Source: Curtobacterium sp. MCPF17_002
Lineage (GTDB): Bacteria > Actinomycetota > Actinomycetes > Actinomycetales > Microbacteriaceae
Reading direction: 5' to 3'
Length of the DNA: 64,000 nt
Assembly: GCF_003234115.2 (NCBI RefSeq)
Contig: NZ_CP126251.1
Span: 3,224,001 to 3,288,000 of the forward strand
A program made the position numbers and the translations under genes. The number at the start of each line of letters is the position of its first letter. Position 1 is the stretch's first letter. The notes below the pieces were generated by a model. The model was not told the origin of the DNA and searched no databases. It saw only the letters and a list, made by a program, of their open reading frames with translations. This document shows, in pieces, positions 43,701-51,445 of the stretch.

Positions 43701-46681
43701 ACGGTTCTGTTCTCGGCCCGGTGACTCTGACGTGCGACCCGGTCACGGCTGACGGCTCCTCTCGCATGCTCGCCCTCGATGAACCCGACGCGCTCAACCT
43801 CCCCGCTGTGGTGCCGGACGATGCCCTCGTCGGCGACGACGCATGCTTCCCCGCCACCGTGTCCGGCCTGATGTCGGACCCGGTAACGGCCAACAACACG
43901 GACTCCGCGTGCCTCGCCGTCCTGCCCGGGGAAAGCCTTGTCGGGCTCACCAAGGATGACGACCGCGACGATGTCACCATCGGCGACGAGTACACCTACA
44001 CCATCGACGCAGCGAACCTCCTCGTCGGGGAGACGCTGACCGACCTCACCGTGACGGACGAGCTCCCCTCGAGCCTCGCCTTCGTTTCCGCCAGCAACGG
44101 CGGCACCGTGATCAGTCAGGCGGACCCGGCCGCGGACGGTAACCGGGCTGGTGGCACCGTCACCTGGAACCTCGGATCCCTCGCCCCAGCAGGTCAGACG
44201 AGTGGCGATGGCGACGCCGGAGCGGGCGGCGCGAACGCCACCCAGCGCCTCACCGTCACCGTCCGCGTGGTCCAGGCCGCTGAAGCGGACGACCACATCA
44301 CCAACGAAGCGTCGGTGAGCGTCGTCGACCCGACCCAGCCGGACGTGACGCTGACGGCGTCCGACGCAGACACGGACGACCTCGTCCTCACTGCGTCGCT
44401 CGCGCTGGTGAAGTCGGCAACGCCGACGGTCGACTCGGTCGGCGACACCGTGGAGTACTCGTTCCTCGTCACCAACACCGGAAACGTGACCCTCCGCGAT
44501 CTCACCATCAACGAAGGCGTGTTCACCGGCGCAGGGACCGCCCCCGCAGTCACCTGCCCCGCCAGTGCAGCATCGGTCGCCCCCGGGGACGACGTGACCT
44601 GCACCGCCACCTACGACGTCCTGCAGGACGACCTGGACGCGGGCACCATCGTGAACACGGCAACCGCGACCGGAGACGCACCGGCCGGGTTGGCCACGCC
44701 CGTGTCGGCTCCGTCGACCGCTGCCGTCAACGTGGCGGCTGCCCCGGCGCTGCAGCTCGAGAAGACAGCGACGCCGGACACCGCGGCCGCAGCAGGCGAC
44801 AACATCACGTACTCGTTCGCGCTGACGAACACCGGCAACGTCACCCTGTCCGACGTGCAGGTGCAGGAGGACACATTCGACGGCTCCGGAACGCTTGGCG
44901 ACATCGTCTGCGAACCCGGTACCGCATCGCTCGCGCCAGGCGCTGACGTGAGCTGTGAGGCGCCGTACACGCTCACCCAGGCGGACGTCGACGCTGGGAC
45001 CGTGACCAACAGTGCCCGTGCGATCGGTACTGCGCCGAACGGGGAGGACGTCGTGCGTTCCGCTGTCTCGGCGGCAACTGTGACGATCGCCCCGACGGCG
45101 GCGCTGTCGATCGTGAAGACGGCCAACACCGACACCATCACCCGCGCCGGTCAGACGGTCACCTACTCGTTCGCTGTCACGAACGACGGCAACGTGACCA
45201 TGAGCGACATCGCGATCGACGACAGTGACTTCTCCGGCACCGGCGACCTCTCGGCCGTCGACTGCCCGGTGGGCTCGATCGCACCGGATGACACGATCAC
45301 CTGCACCGCGACCTACGTCGTTACGCAGGCGGACGTCGATGCTGGCTCCCTGTCGAACTCCGCGACCGCGACGGGAACCACCCCCGCGGGCGTTGTCACC
45401 GACCCGACCGAACCGTCCACCGTCGAAATCGAGGCGGAGCAGACGCCCGGACTTGATGTGGTGAAGTCCGCTGACCTCACCCGTCAGGCGGACTTCGTCG
45501 CCGGCCATGAGGTGACCTACACCTTCGTGGCGACGAACACCGGCAACGTGACCGTGAACGACGTGTCCATCGAGGACACCGACTTCACCGGCACCGGTGC
45601 CCTGTCCGACCTGGCCTGCACCACAGACGACACGTCCCTGGCACCGGGCGAGCAGCTTCTCTGCACGGCGACCTACACGCTGACGCAGGCGGACATCGAC
45701 GCTGGGAAGGTCACCAACGCGGCCCTCGCACACGGCACGCCGGTGAACGGTGACGAGCCGCTGACGTCGACGCCGTTCGACGCTGTTATCCCGACACCGC
45801 AGAACGCCTCCGTGTCCGTGGTGAAGACCGCTGACGTGGACACTGTTTCGGCGCCCGATCAGGACGTGACGTACTCCTTCGTCATCACGAACACCGGCAG
45901 CGTGACCCTCACCGACCCGCAGGTGCAGGACACGGACTTCTCCGGCACCGGCGACCTGACCGCGGTCACATGCCCGGCCGACACCACCCTGGTGCCCGGA
46001 CAGGCGGTCACCTGCACCGCGACGTACTCGACCACGCAGGCCGACGTGGACGCGGGCTCGCTGACGAACACGGCAACCGCCGTGGCGACGACGCCGACCG
46101 GCGACGTCACCGACCCGTCAACGCCGTCGACGGCGACCATCGCTACCGCCGCTGCACCCGGTCTCACCGTGGTGAAGACAGCGAACAGCGACACCGTCAC
46201 CGGCGCGGGCGCGACCATCAAGTACACGTTCACCGTCACCAACACCGGCAACGTGACCATGCGGAACGTCGACATCACGGACCGCGACTTCACCGGCACG
46301 GGAACTCTCTCCGCGATCACCTGCGCATCAGGAGCATCGACGATCGCACCCGGCACCACCGTGGAGTGCGCAGCGTCCTACGTCACCACCGCGGCTGACG
46401 TCGCGGCGGGGACCCTGTCGAACACTGCAGTGGTCTCCGGTGACGCGACGACTGGTGAAGCCGTCACCTCCGACCCGTCCGTATCGACCGTTGCGATGCG
46501 TGCAGCAGTCGTTCCGGCAGCAGGCGGCCCCGGGGGCGCAGCGGACCCGGCTACCCGGCCCGGTGAGCTCGCGTTCACCGGTTGGACCCTGACCGGAGCA
46601 GCCGCTGGCACCGGGCTCCTGCTCCTCGGCGGAGTCGCGCTGATCCTGTTCAGCCGTCGCCGTCGTCGACACCAGATCTGA
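40718..46681 (+). CDS. giant DUF7507-repeat adhesin with LAFTG anchor, 1987 aa
   Basis: The GTG at 40718, preceded by AGGGG, starts a signal peptide ending at AQA-AG (about residue 38). A large N-terminal region with DUF11-type beta domains is followed by six consecutive DUF7507-like repeats of about 115 residues (about 1225-1920), each with VVKTAxxDT and YSFxVTNTGNVT cores and CTATY before a TQADVDAG turn. The sorting signal is LAFTG (about 1950), a hydrophobic helix and RRRRRHQI. It is probably a long cell-wall-attached fibre for adhesion. A perfect hairpin terminator follows. Confidence 0.88.
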   Translation: MTLSLRARTLHQRIAVIITAIVALVAVVLVGASPAQAAGPATLSLEITAVDPTTGQAVTSTAYGQNNNRLAYRIGYSCSVAECTDAVVTLPAFDLDPTYNQYRLYDYETWTPPAGGGATITNSATTGVTVRLGNVAAGTSATFVVQYLRGTDTSAPNAVAAAYFPPGYQIERSATIASPNATQDVTSSAAPVTWNIAVPSPSIVKTGPATTAPDTDMTYTIAMSSGCFENLGSSRWVATGRTLCAESYEVVDRLPEQAVFVSASDGGTYDAATHTINWAESGPGAAGGWGAATFANWTQRYGYNVRTVTVRYPASAFPESAGGADFSASVTNNVDVSATYLDDAATTRTATTSFRNDVVRTAPFGRADQAKASTADQTVGSQRYVNVPPDTTGLVCPSSGRDDWNRVCTAGQPVAPFSTRTEHYWQVDTYNRGNVSGVATVVDNELGNSDVRVRRIVTNATAPAQTIAWTITDGTTTTTGTTAGANYTAPAGSWLTAATVTSGSLAGPNLTPSGTAGTLFRVGFGYDVPVGSPLFTWRNSASATMTYPGQPQIVPIPVTSSGSVIFREMPKTAAAAPAFSAGFVGVPVVEGGGQVVPGGKVTFGVRGATANIPSGGDVSPQYVFIAPAGWNVTRNSASFPAGSVPAGVSYVYKTVTIAGATREAVIASWPTGTTFGANATWPTMSVSASPTATVAAGTNSVATTWAGDSRNVYDANTTTWGGKVVDTTDIDGDGNTAEAFASATTSVTVSGTQRLDVVKEICVRTADGCDWVSNPDIVVGVDPDATDISYRITLQNGGNTVLSDVVGYDVLPYVNDARGSTFGETFNSVTSQSANVALTYSGSQNPCRAEVVATNPGCTDDWSGTASGAQAVRAAVTGTLAPGATAQFVFTTNVVPGAPADAVACNSVAIDSASTLPSEPRAVCATTQEADLAVTVPDRLPLQAGRPGVVPFTVTNLGGSEAAPASVEIAVPRGIRISSLTPAGWLCSADDTDPDGSVLGPVTLTCDPVTADGSSRMLALDEPDALNLPAVVPDDALVGDDACFPATVSGLMSDPVTANNTDSACLAVLPGESLVGLTKDDDRDDVTIGDEYTYTIDAANLLVGETLTDLTVTDELPSSLAFVSASNGGTVISQADPAADGNRAGGTVTWNLGSLAPAGQTSGDGDAGAGGANATQRLTVTVRVVQAAEADDHITNEASVSVVDPTQPDVTLTASDADTDDLVLTASLALVKSATPTVDSVGDTVEYSFLVTNTGNVTLRDLTINEGVFTGAGTAPAVTCPASAASVAPGDDVTCTATYDVLQDDLDAGTIVNTATATGDAPAGLATPVSAPSTAAVNVAAAPALQLEKTATPDTAAAAGDNITYSFALTNTGNVTLSDVQVQEDTFDGSGTLGDIVCEPGTASLAPGADVSCEAPYTLTQADVDAGTVTNSARAIGTAPNGEDVVRSAVSAATVTIAPTAALSIVKTANTDTITRAGQTVTYSFAVTNDGNVTMSDIAIDDSDFSGTGDLSAVDCPVGSIAPDDTITCTATYVVTQADVDAGSLSNSATATGTTPAGVVTDPTEPSTVEIEAEQTPGLDVVKSADLTRQADFVAGHEVTYTFVATNTGNVTVNDVSIEDTDFTGTGALSDLACTTDDTSLAPGEQLLCTATYTLTQADIDAGKVTNAALAHGTPVNGDEPLTSTPFDAVIPTPQNASVSVVKTADVDTVSAPDQDVTYSFVITNTGSVTLTDPQVQDTDFSGTGDLTAVTCPADTTLVPGQAVTCTATYSTTQADVDAGSLTNTATAVATTPTGDVTDPSTPSTATIATAAAPGLTVVKTANSDTVTGAGATIKYTFTVTNTGNVTMRNVDITDRDFTGTGTLSAITCASGASTIAPGTTVECAASYVTTAADVAAGTLSNTAVVSGDATTGEAVTSDPSVSTVAMRAAVVPAAGGPGGAADPATRPGELAFTGWTLTGAAAGTGLLLLGGVALILFSRRRRRHQI

Positions 46682-46702
46682 CGAGACGAGATCTGACACA
46701 GT

Positions 46703-46734
46703 GAAGAAGGGGCCGAGCAATCGGCCCCTTCTTC
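46703..46734 (+). terminator. perfect hairpin terminator after the 1987-aa adhesin
   Basis: GAAGAAGGGGCCGA pairs exactly with TCGGCCCCTTCTTC around GCAA, 22 bases past the stop codon. Confidence 0.85.
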
Positions 46735-46750
46735 CACGAGAAGCCACACT

Positions 46751-47227
46751 ATGGAGCGCACCATCACAAGCCGCATGACCCGCGTCCTCACGGTCGCATC
46801 CTGCATTGCCATTGCAGTCGGCACCCTCACCGGGTGCAGCGATGGCGGCCCAGCGCCGACGAGCACACCAACCGGTACGAGCACGTCCACCACACCGCCG
46901 CAGCTTCCCGGCGAACGGGAAGGCGTGACCGGCGCGATCGACGTGCCCACGAAGCTGAAGAACGACGCCGCAAAGCGTGCCGCGGTCACGCTCGGCAGCT
47001 GCAAGGCAACCAAGACGGGGTGGGCCGCAAGCGGCACGATCAAGAACCCCACTAAGCGCGCTACCGCGTATGCGATCACGGTCTACTTCACCGACGCCGC
47101 CGCCACCGTCGTGGGTTGGCAGCAGGCCACGAAGGATGTCGGCGCTGGCAGCACGGCCCGATGGAACGCCGCCGCGGACTTCACTGCGCCGAAGAACACC
47201 ACCTGCGTGCTCGCCGCCGTCGAGTAA
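46751..47227 (+). CDS. predicted lipoprotein with FxLYD-like domain, 158 aa
   Basis: A signal peptide with lipobox LTGC (Cys 29) is followed by a Thr/Pro-rich linker and a C-terminal beta domain (about 75-158) with GTIKNPTKRATAYAITVYF and GSTARWNA. This resembles FxLYD/DUF-type small beta-sandwich domains of actinobacterial lipoproteins. An internal ATG at codon 9 is an alternative start. It follows the adhesin terminator by 17 bases and would sit on the outer face of the membrane beneath the wall-anchored fibres. Confidence 0.8.
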   Translation: MERTITSRMTRVLTVASCIAIAVGTLTGCSDGGPAPTSTPTGTSTSTTPPQLPGEREGVTGAIDVPTKLKNDAAKRAAVTLGSCKATKTGWAASGTIKNPTKRATAYAITVYFTDAAATVVGWQQATKDVGAGSTARWNAAADFTAPKNTTCVLAAVE

Positions 47228-47256
47228 TCAGACCACGCTGTCCGGAGCGGGCATCA

Positions 47257-47293
47257 CACGGGCCAGACGCAACCCGAATGCGGCCGGCCCGTG
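47257..47293. ncRNA. conserved-loop hairpin, copy B
   Basis: Stem CACGGGCC / GGCCCGTG encloses GACGCAACCCGAATGCGG. The loop core matches copies A (34527) and C (50366) although the stem differs completely. It lies 30 bases after the lipoprotein stop. The following 47294-47677 region (about 380 bases) contains no gene that I can support; one reverse-strand frame has a hydrophobic stretch but no start or family likeness. Confidence 0.55.
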
Positions 47294-47677
47294 CGAGCGC
47301 CTCGCCCTGCATGAGTAGTGGCGACTCATTTAGCCCGCCAACAATCTGCTGAGTGAACGGTCGCGCCAAGCGGGTGCCGCCGCCGATTCGGGTCACGTCG
47401 GCGGCACCCGTGGGGCCGACGCTCCTTGGCAGAAACGCCACTGGTAACGGGGTCCAGCGCAACACTGCGGCCAGCAGCAGCATCACCGCTCCGCCCCCAC
47501 AGGCCACAAGACCAGTGCGGGCGACGGGCTCCTTCAAGATGCGACGAGCCGCGGACGCGCTGGGGCGTAGTCCGTGTCGGCCGAGCGTGTTCCGCGGAGT
47601 CTGGCAGGCAACGTGAGGCTCGACATGAGCGGAGGCAGTGCGGCGGTGCCTCAATGTGGTGACTGGGCTGGTGCGCG

Positions 47678-48886
47678 TTAGAAGAGGTCGTCAATCCCGG
47701 TAGGGGAGCCATCGAGGTCGTCGTGATGACGGTCAACGTAGCCGGCCATACCGGGCACAGTGAAAGCGATCTGCCCGTGTTCGGGTGAGTAGACGAGGCC
47801 CTTGTTGATAAGTGCCGCCCGGTAGGGGCCGAGGCTGCTGGGCTGGATTCCCATGCGGGCTGCGACGGCCCCTGTTGAAGAGGGCCCTTCACCGTCAGCA
47901 GCCATCGCCTGGAGCATTCGCCGCTCGGAACGAGTTGCCCGCTCCCAGCGTGAGCGGAAGAACCCGGCGTCGAGCTGCTCAGTGCCGAACTGCACGGCTG
48001 CCGCCGCGTCGTCATAGCGGATGAGCCGGTCGGGCGAGAGGTTCCAGGCGGCCTGTCCGTACTCCTGAATGAAGTATGGGTACCCTCCCGCGGCGTCGAG
48101 GAGTGCATCGAGTGCGTCCGGTGCGTATTCGGCGCCAAGCTTCTCGGCAGGTTCCCGGATCGCTTGTCCAGCCTCGTCACGCGTGAGCTTGCCGATCGGC
48201 CGGTAGTTGAACAGCCGTTCTGCGTAGGAGCGTGTCTCTGTCAGCACTCGGGGGAGGTTCGGTAGTCCCGCGGCGATGATGTAGAACGGCCAGTCGCGCT
48301 GGTTCGCCGCGTGCTGCGCTGCAATCAGAGCCCCCATAGTCTCCGGGTCAAGGTCCTGCATCTCGTCGACGAAGACGCCGAACGCACGGCGCCGCTCCCC
48401 AAGCGCCACGGCGACATCCTCAACAAGCTCGAGGAGGTCCACTTCGACATCCCCGGAGTCGGCTCGACCCTCGCTCACGGTCACACCGAGCTCGATGCCA
48501 GTCGCGCCGACTTTCGCATTGAACGATGAGATCGTGCCCAATGCGTCCCGCATCCGACCGCTCAGGCGCGTGCGAGTGAGTTTCCGGGCGGAAACGACGA
48601 GTTCCCGCGCGAGAGCACGCCGAACAGTGCGGGCGCCGGCTTCATCGCGGCGTGCTTCGATCCGGACGGTGAGCCACTCGAAATCGTCCGCCATCCGATG
48701 CATCTCATTGAGCAGCACCGTCTTCCCGACGCCGCGCAGCCCGGTAAGAACGACGCCACGGTCACCGAGACCGTTCGTGACCCGGGCACGAAGCGTGTCG
48801 AACGCTTCGAGTTCGTTGGTGCGTCCCACCAGCTCAGGGGGACGCCGACCTGATCCGGGACTGTACGGGTTCTGCTCTGGCAGCAT
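47678..48886 (-). CDS. AAA+ ATPase with C-terminal winged helix
   Basis: The 402-residue protein has Walker A GLRGVGKT (49-56), Walker B VFVDEMQDL (171-179) and sensor-type segments. A C-terminal winged-helix follows (about 325-395, TGAVAARMGIQPSSLGPYRAALINKG). The layout resembles archaeal Orc1/Cdc6-like and STAND-type bacterial ATPases. The ATG at 48886 lies just downstream of a TAGCCGA-type repeated motif that its own winged helix might bind. It has no partner gene on its strand. Its role (defence, replication control or regulation) is undetermined. Confidence 0.82.
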   Translation of the reverse strand: MLPEQNPYSPGSGRRPPELVGRTNELEAFDTLRARVTNGLGDRGVVLTGLRGVGKTVLLNEMHRMADDFEWLTVRIEARRDEAGARTVRRALARELVVSARKLTRTRLSGRMRDALGTISSFNAKVGATGIELGVTVSEGRADSGDVEVDLLELVEDVAVALGERRRAFGVFVDEMQDLDPETMGALIAAQHAANQRDWPFYIIAAGLPNLPRVLTETRSYAERLFNYRPIGKLTRDEAGQAIREPAEKLGAEYAPDALDALLDAAGGYPYFIQEYGQAAWNLSPDRLIRYDDAAAAVQFGTEQLDAGFFRSRWERATRSERRMLQAMAADGEGPSSTGAVAARMGIQPSSLGPYRAALINKGLVYSPEHGQIAFTVPGMAGYVDRHHDDLDGSPTGIDDLF

Positions 48887-48897
48887 GTAGGCAACGA

Positions 48898-49118
48898 TAG
48901 CCGACTATTACGAAAACTTAATCGGCTACTATCGACCCCAATCGTGACCGGCCGGCTTGCACAGAGCAGCGCTGCCGAGTCGGACGACCTCATAAGCGGT
49001 GGACGCTTCTCGGAGGACCCGCGACAACCCCGATCGGCGCGTCATCGGTCGCCGCATCCTGGCACGACTGCGAACCGCGGGTCTCCTCGAGTGACGTATC
49101 TTCGGTAGCCGATAATGT
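48898..49118. promoter_or_regulatory. three TAGCCGA-type motifs upstream of the AAA+ gene
   Basis: TAGCCGACTATTA (48898-48910), the reverse complement TAGCCGATTAAGT (48916-48928) and TAGCCGATAATGT (49106-49118) share a 7-base core plus an AT-rich tail. The first two form an inverted pair just before the AAA+ start. The surrounding 500 bases (48887-49384) hold no complete gene; a short frame ending GRRILARLRTAGLLE at 49095 may be a remnant. Confidence 0.5.
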
Positions 49119-49272
49119 ACCTTATGTCAGATTGCCCGGCTCTGGGCTGCTGCTAGCCCTCATCCCCTGCAGCTGACTGCGTCGCCGGGCGGATACCCAC
49201 TCGACCCCAACCGGCGCACTGTCGTCGGGCCGCGGGTTCGAGGCATCTATGCGTCAGCATCCTTCGTTGCGC

Positions 49273-49314
49273 GAACAGTACATCCTCGTAGACTTTCAGT
49301 TGCGGAAACTGTTC
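49273..49314 (+). promoter_or_regulatory. operator-like inverted pair of MarR module copy 2
   Basis: GAACAGT (49273-49279) and AACTGTTC (49307-49314) are inverted half-sites, about 70 bases before the 60-aa gene. The same half-site forms the palindrome at 28829-28841 and recurs at 35747-35804. Confidence 0.5.
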
Positions 49315-49384
49315 AGAGAGTGAAGGATGTTGCTGTCCGGGCGCAGATGACCGGGAACCGAGCAAGCAGAGGGTGGCGAGGAAG

Positions 49385-49567
49385 ATGCACAGCACGTATC
49401 AGGGGATGCCGCAGACGATGCGCGTCGGGGGGATGCACCGCCGGTTTGGTCTGACCGATCCCACGATCATCGAAACGTACGCTGCACGTCGAGCGGAGGA
49501 CCCGACGCTCCTCAGTGAGGGCACCGGTCCCTCCTACGCTGACTTCTTCGTGGGGCCTGCGCTCTAG
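49385..49567 (+). CDS. 60-aa small protein of the MarR module, copy 2
   Basis: The ATG at 49385 gives exactly 60 residues, the same length as copy 1; a GTG at 49373 would add four residues. The conserved blocks are HSTYQGMPQT, GMHRRFGLTDP, DP.LLS.G and GPSYADFF. The product is soluble and has no known domain. It is followed after 39 bases by the MarR gene, as in copy 1. Two copies with equal length, conserved ends and conserved order rule out a chance frame. Confidence 0.82.
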   Translation: MHSTYQGMPQTMRVGGMHRRFGLTDPTIIETYAARRAEDPTLLSEGTGPSYADFFVGPAL

Positions 49568-49606
49568 GATCAAGCCACTAAGTCTGGATCTGATGAGGGA
49601 ATTGCC

Positions 49607-50203
49607 GTGCCGTTGACTGTTGTCCGCCGTGAACACATGCACCTCTACGCGCGGGAACCCCGCTCGAGGGCGGCGAAGAACGCGGTCGAGGCGCTCCTGC
49701 GGCTGCAGCACGCGGAAGAGCAGCAACTCGAGCAGGCCCGGAAGGAGTCCGGGCTCACGAAGAACGAGTTCCACGCGGTCCGCTACATGCTCCAAGCCCA
49801 CCGCGACGGCCGCCTCATGGGCCCGAAGGACCTCGCGGTCATGCTCAACGTCTCCAACGCGTCCGTGACGAAGATCGTCGACGGACTCGTCAAGAAGGGT
49901 GACTTCGTTCGCGCACCGCACCCCACCGATCGACGAGCACAAGTGCTCGAACCGACGGTGCAGGCAGCGCGGAAGATCGACGACGCCTACGCCCGCTACC
50001 ACCGGGCCGTGGTCGAAGTCATCGACCACCTTCCCAAAGAGGACAACGACGTCCTCACCCGGACCCTGGAACAAGTCACCAACGCCCTGACCGCAACGGA
50101 CCCGGCAGGGGCGTTTGAGGACGAATACGTCGTCGAAGACGAAGACGCCACCGACGACGACAGCGACGATGCGCAACCCCCGAACCTGCGCATCCTCGCT
50201 TAA
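49607..50203 (+). CDS. MarR family regulator, module copy 2
   Basis: The 198-residue paralogue of the protein at 34886-35455 shares PLTVVRREHMHLYAREPRSR, the recognition segment MLNVSNASVTKIVDGLVKKG and the wing HPTDRRAQVLEPT. The tail is longer and very acidic (EDEDATDDDSDD). GTG 49607 has GAGGGA seven bases upstream. The MarR core is extended by about 40 N-terminal residues that include an RRxKNA-type helix not usual in MarR; this part is conserved in both copies and may contact the 60-aa partner. Confidence 0.9.
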   Translation: MPLTVVRREHMHLYAREPRSRAAKNAVEALLRLQHAEEQQLEQARKESGLTKNEFHAVRYMLQAHRDGRLMGPKDLAVMLNVSNASVTKIVDGLVKKGDFVRAPHPTDRRAQVLEPTVQAARKIDDAYARYHRAVVEVIDHLPKEDNDVLTRTLEQVTNALTATDPAGAFEDEYVVEDEDATDDDSDDAQPPNLRILA

Positions 50204-50365
50204 ACAGGCCAGCCATCGCGGTTGACCCTCAGTTCGACGGCAGTCCGTGAAGGGAAGCCGGTTCGACGCCCGCCCATAGGGGGGGCGACGAACACGCCTG
50301 CGCTCGTCACGTTGCTGAAACTGCACGGCGGATGACGGTCGAGCTTCTCGACCTCGGGCCGGAAA

Positions 50366-50414
50366 CGCTCAGGCGGGCAGAACGCAACCCGAATGCGAAC
50401 CGCCCGCCTGAGCG
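50366..50414. ncRNA. conserved-loop hairpin, copy C
   Basis: Stem CGCTCAGGCGGGC / GCCCGCCTGAGCG encloses AGAACGCAACCCGAATGCGAAC. It is the best-formed of the three copies. It lies between the convergent MarR and SDR genes, where a bidirectional terminator would be expected. Confidence 0.6.
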
Positions 50415-50452
50415 CTGGCCGTGCCCGCTCCCGTGATCGCGAACGAGGGGAC

Positions 50453-51307
50453 CTATCGGACGTAGTCGGTCGAGAAGGCGAGCTCTCGACCAGCGTCGAT
50501 GTCTGCCGTGAGCGCGGCCACCTTCGAGGATGCGAACCCGGACGAGTCGGAGCCGAGCTGCTGACGGAGCGGCCCGTTGCCTCGCTGGGCGATGGTCACA
50601 AGGGCGGCTGCCGCCTTCGCGGGATCGCCGAGCTGCGTGCCGGGCATCGCTTGATGGGCCTGGACCATCTCCCTGATGGCGGGATACGCGTCGCTCGTGT
50701 TTTCCGGCAGAGCGAGTGAGTTGCTGGTGAGGAAGTCGGTGTTGAAGTATCCGGGTTCGACGATGGTGACCTGGATCCCGTGCTCGGTGATTTCCGCCGC
50801 GAGCGACTCGGTGAGTCCCTCGATTGCGTACTTCGCGGCGCAGTACAGACCCCATCCAGGGAAGGAGACGAGGCCGAGGATGGAGGAGATGTTGATGATG
50901 TGTCCGGATCGGGTTGCTCGCATTCCCGGAAGGACCGCGCGGATGACGTTCCAGGTGCCGTGGACCTGCACGTCGAACATCTGTCGCACGTCCTCGTCGG
51001 TGGTTTCTTCGATCGCGCCGAGGTAGCCGTAGCCGGCGTTGTTGACGACGACGTCGATCTGCCCGAACCTGGTGATGGCTGTCTCGACGGCGCGGGTGAC
51101 GTCGTCCTGGTCTGTGAGCTGTACCTCCAGCGGGAGCAGACCCGTGGTGTCGACTCCGTCCAGCGCAGCGAGTAGCCGCTTCGTCGAACGGGTTGTTGCC
51201 GCAACCTGATTGCCGCCGGCAAGGAGTTTCTTGACAAGGTCGAGGCCAAGACCGCGAGACGTGCCGGTGACGAACCAGGTGGCGGAACGGTTGGTGGGGT
51301 AGGTCAT
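50453..51307 (-). CDS. short-chain dehydrogenase/reductase, 284 aa
   Basis: A classical SDR: TGTSRGLG cofactor loop (about 14-21), NNAGYGYLGAIE, and catalytic Ser-Tyr-Lys with YCAAK (about residue 155). It is likely NADP-dependent. The ATG at 51307 faces the divergent XRE/MmyB-type regulator gene across 138 bases, a very common arrangement in actinobacteria in which the regulator represses the SDR. The substrate is unknown. It is unrelated to the SDR gene split by the island. Confidence 0.88.
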   Translation of the reverse strand: MTYPTNRSATWFVTGTSRGLGLDLVKKLLAGGNQVAATTRSTKRLLAALDGVDTTGLLPLEVQLTDQDDVTRAVETAITRFGQIDVVVNNAGYGYLGAIEETTDEDVRQMFDVQVHGTWNVIRAVLPGMRATRSGHIINISSILGLVSFPGWGLYCAAKYAIEGLTESLAAEITEHGIQVTIVEPGYFNTDFLTSNSLALPENTSDAYPAIREMVQAHQAMPGTQLGDPAKAAAALVTIAQRGNGPLRQQLGSDSSGFASSKVAALTADIDAGRELAFSTDYVR

Positions 51308-51445
51308 GATCGGATCCCTTCCAATTGAGGTGGTGTTCCCACCCTCGGTCGGCAGCTGCTGCCGCGGGGACGCATCTCTGGCCCGCTGGTACCTAGGATG
51401 CGAAGACCCATGCGGCCGGGGCCGTCCCTGCGCGAAACTGAGGCG

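Noticed and set aside
47181..47654. Reverse-strand frame with a hydrophobic stretch, possibly a transporter remnant
   Set aside because: It runs through the conserved-loop hairpin and the lipoprotein 3' end, has no good start and no recognisable motif.
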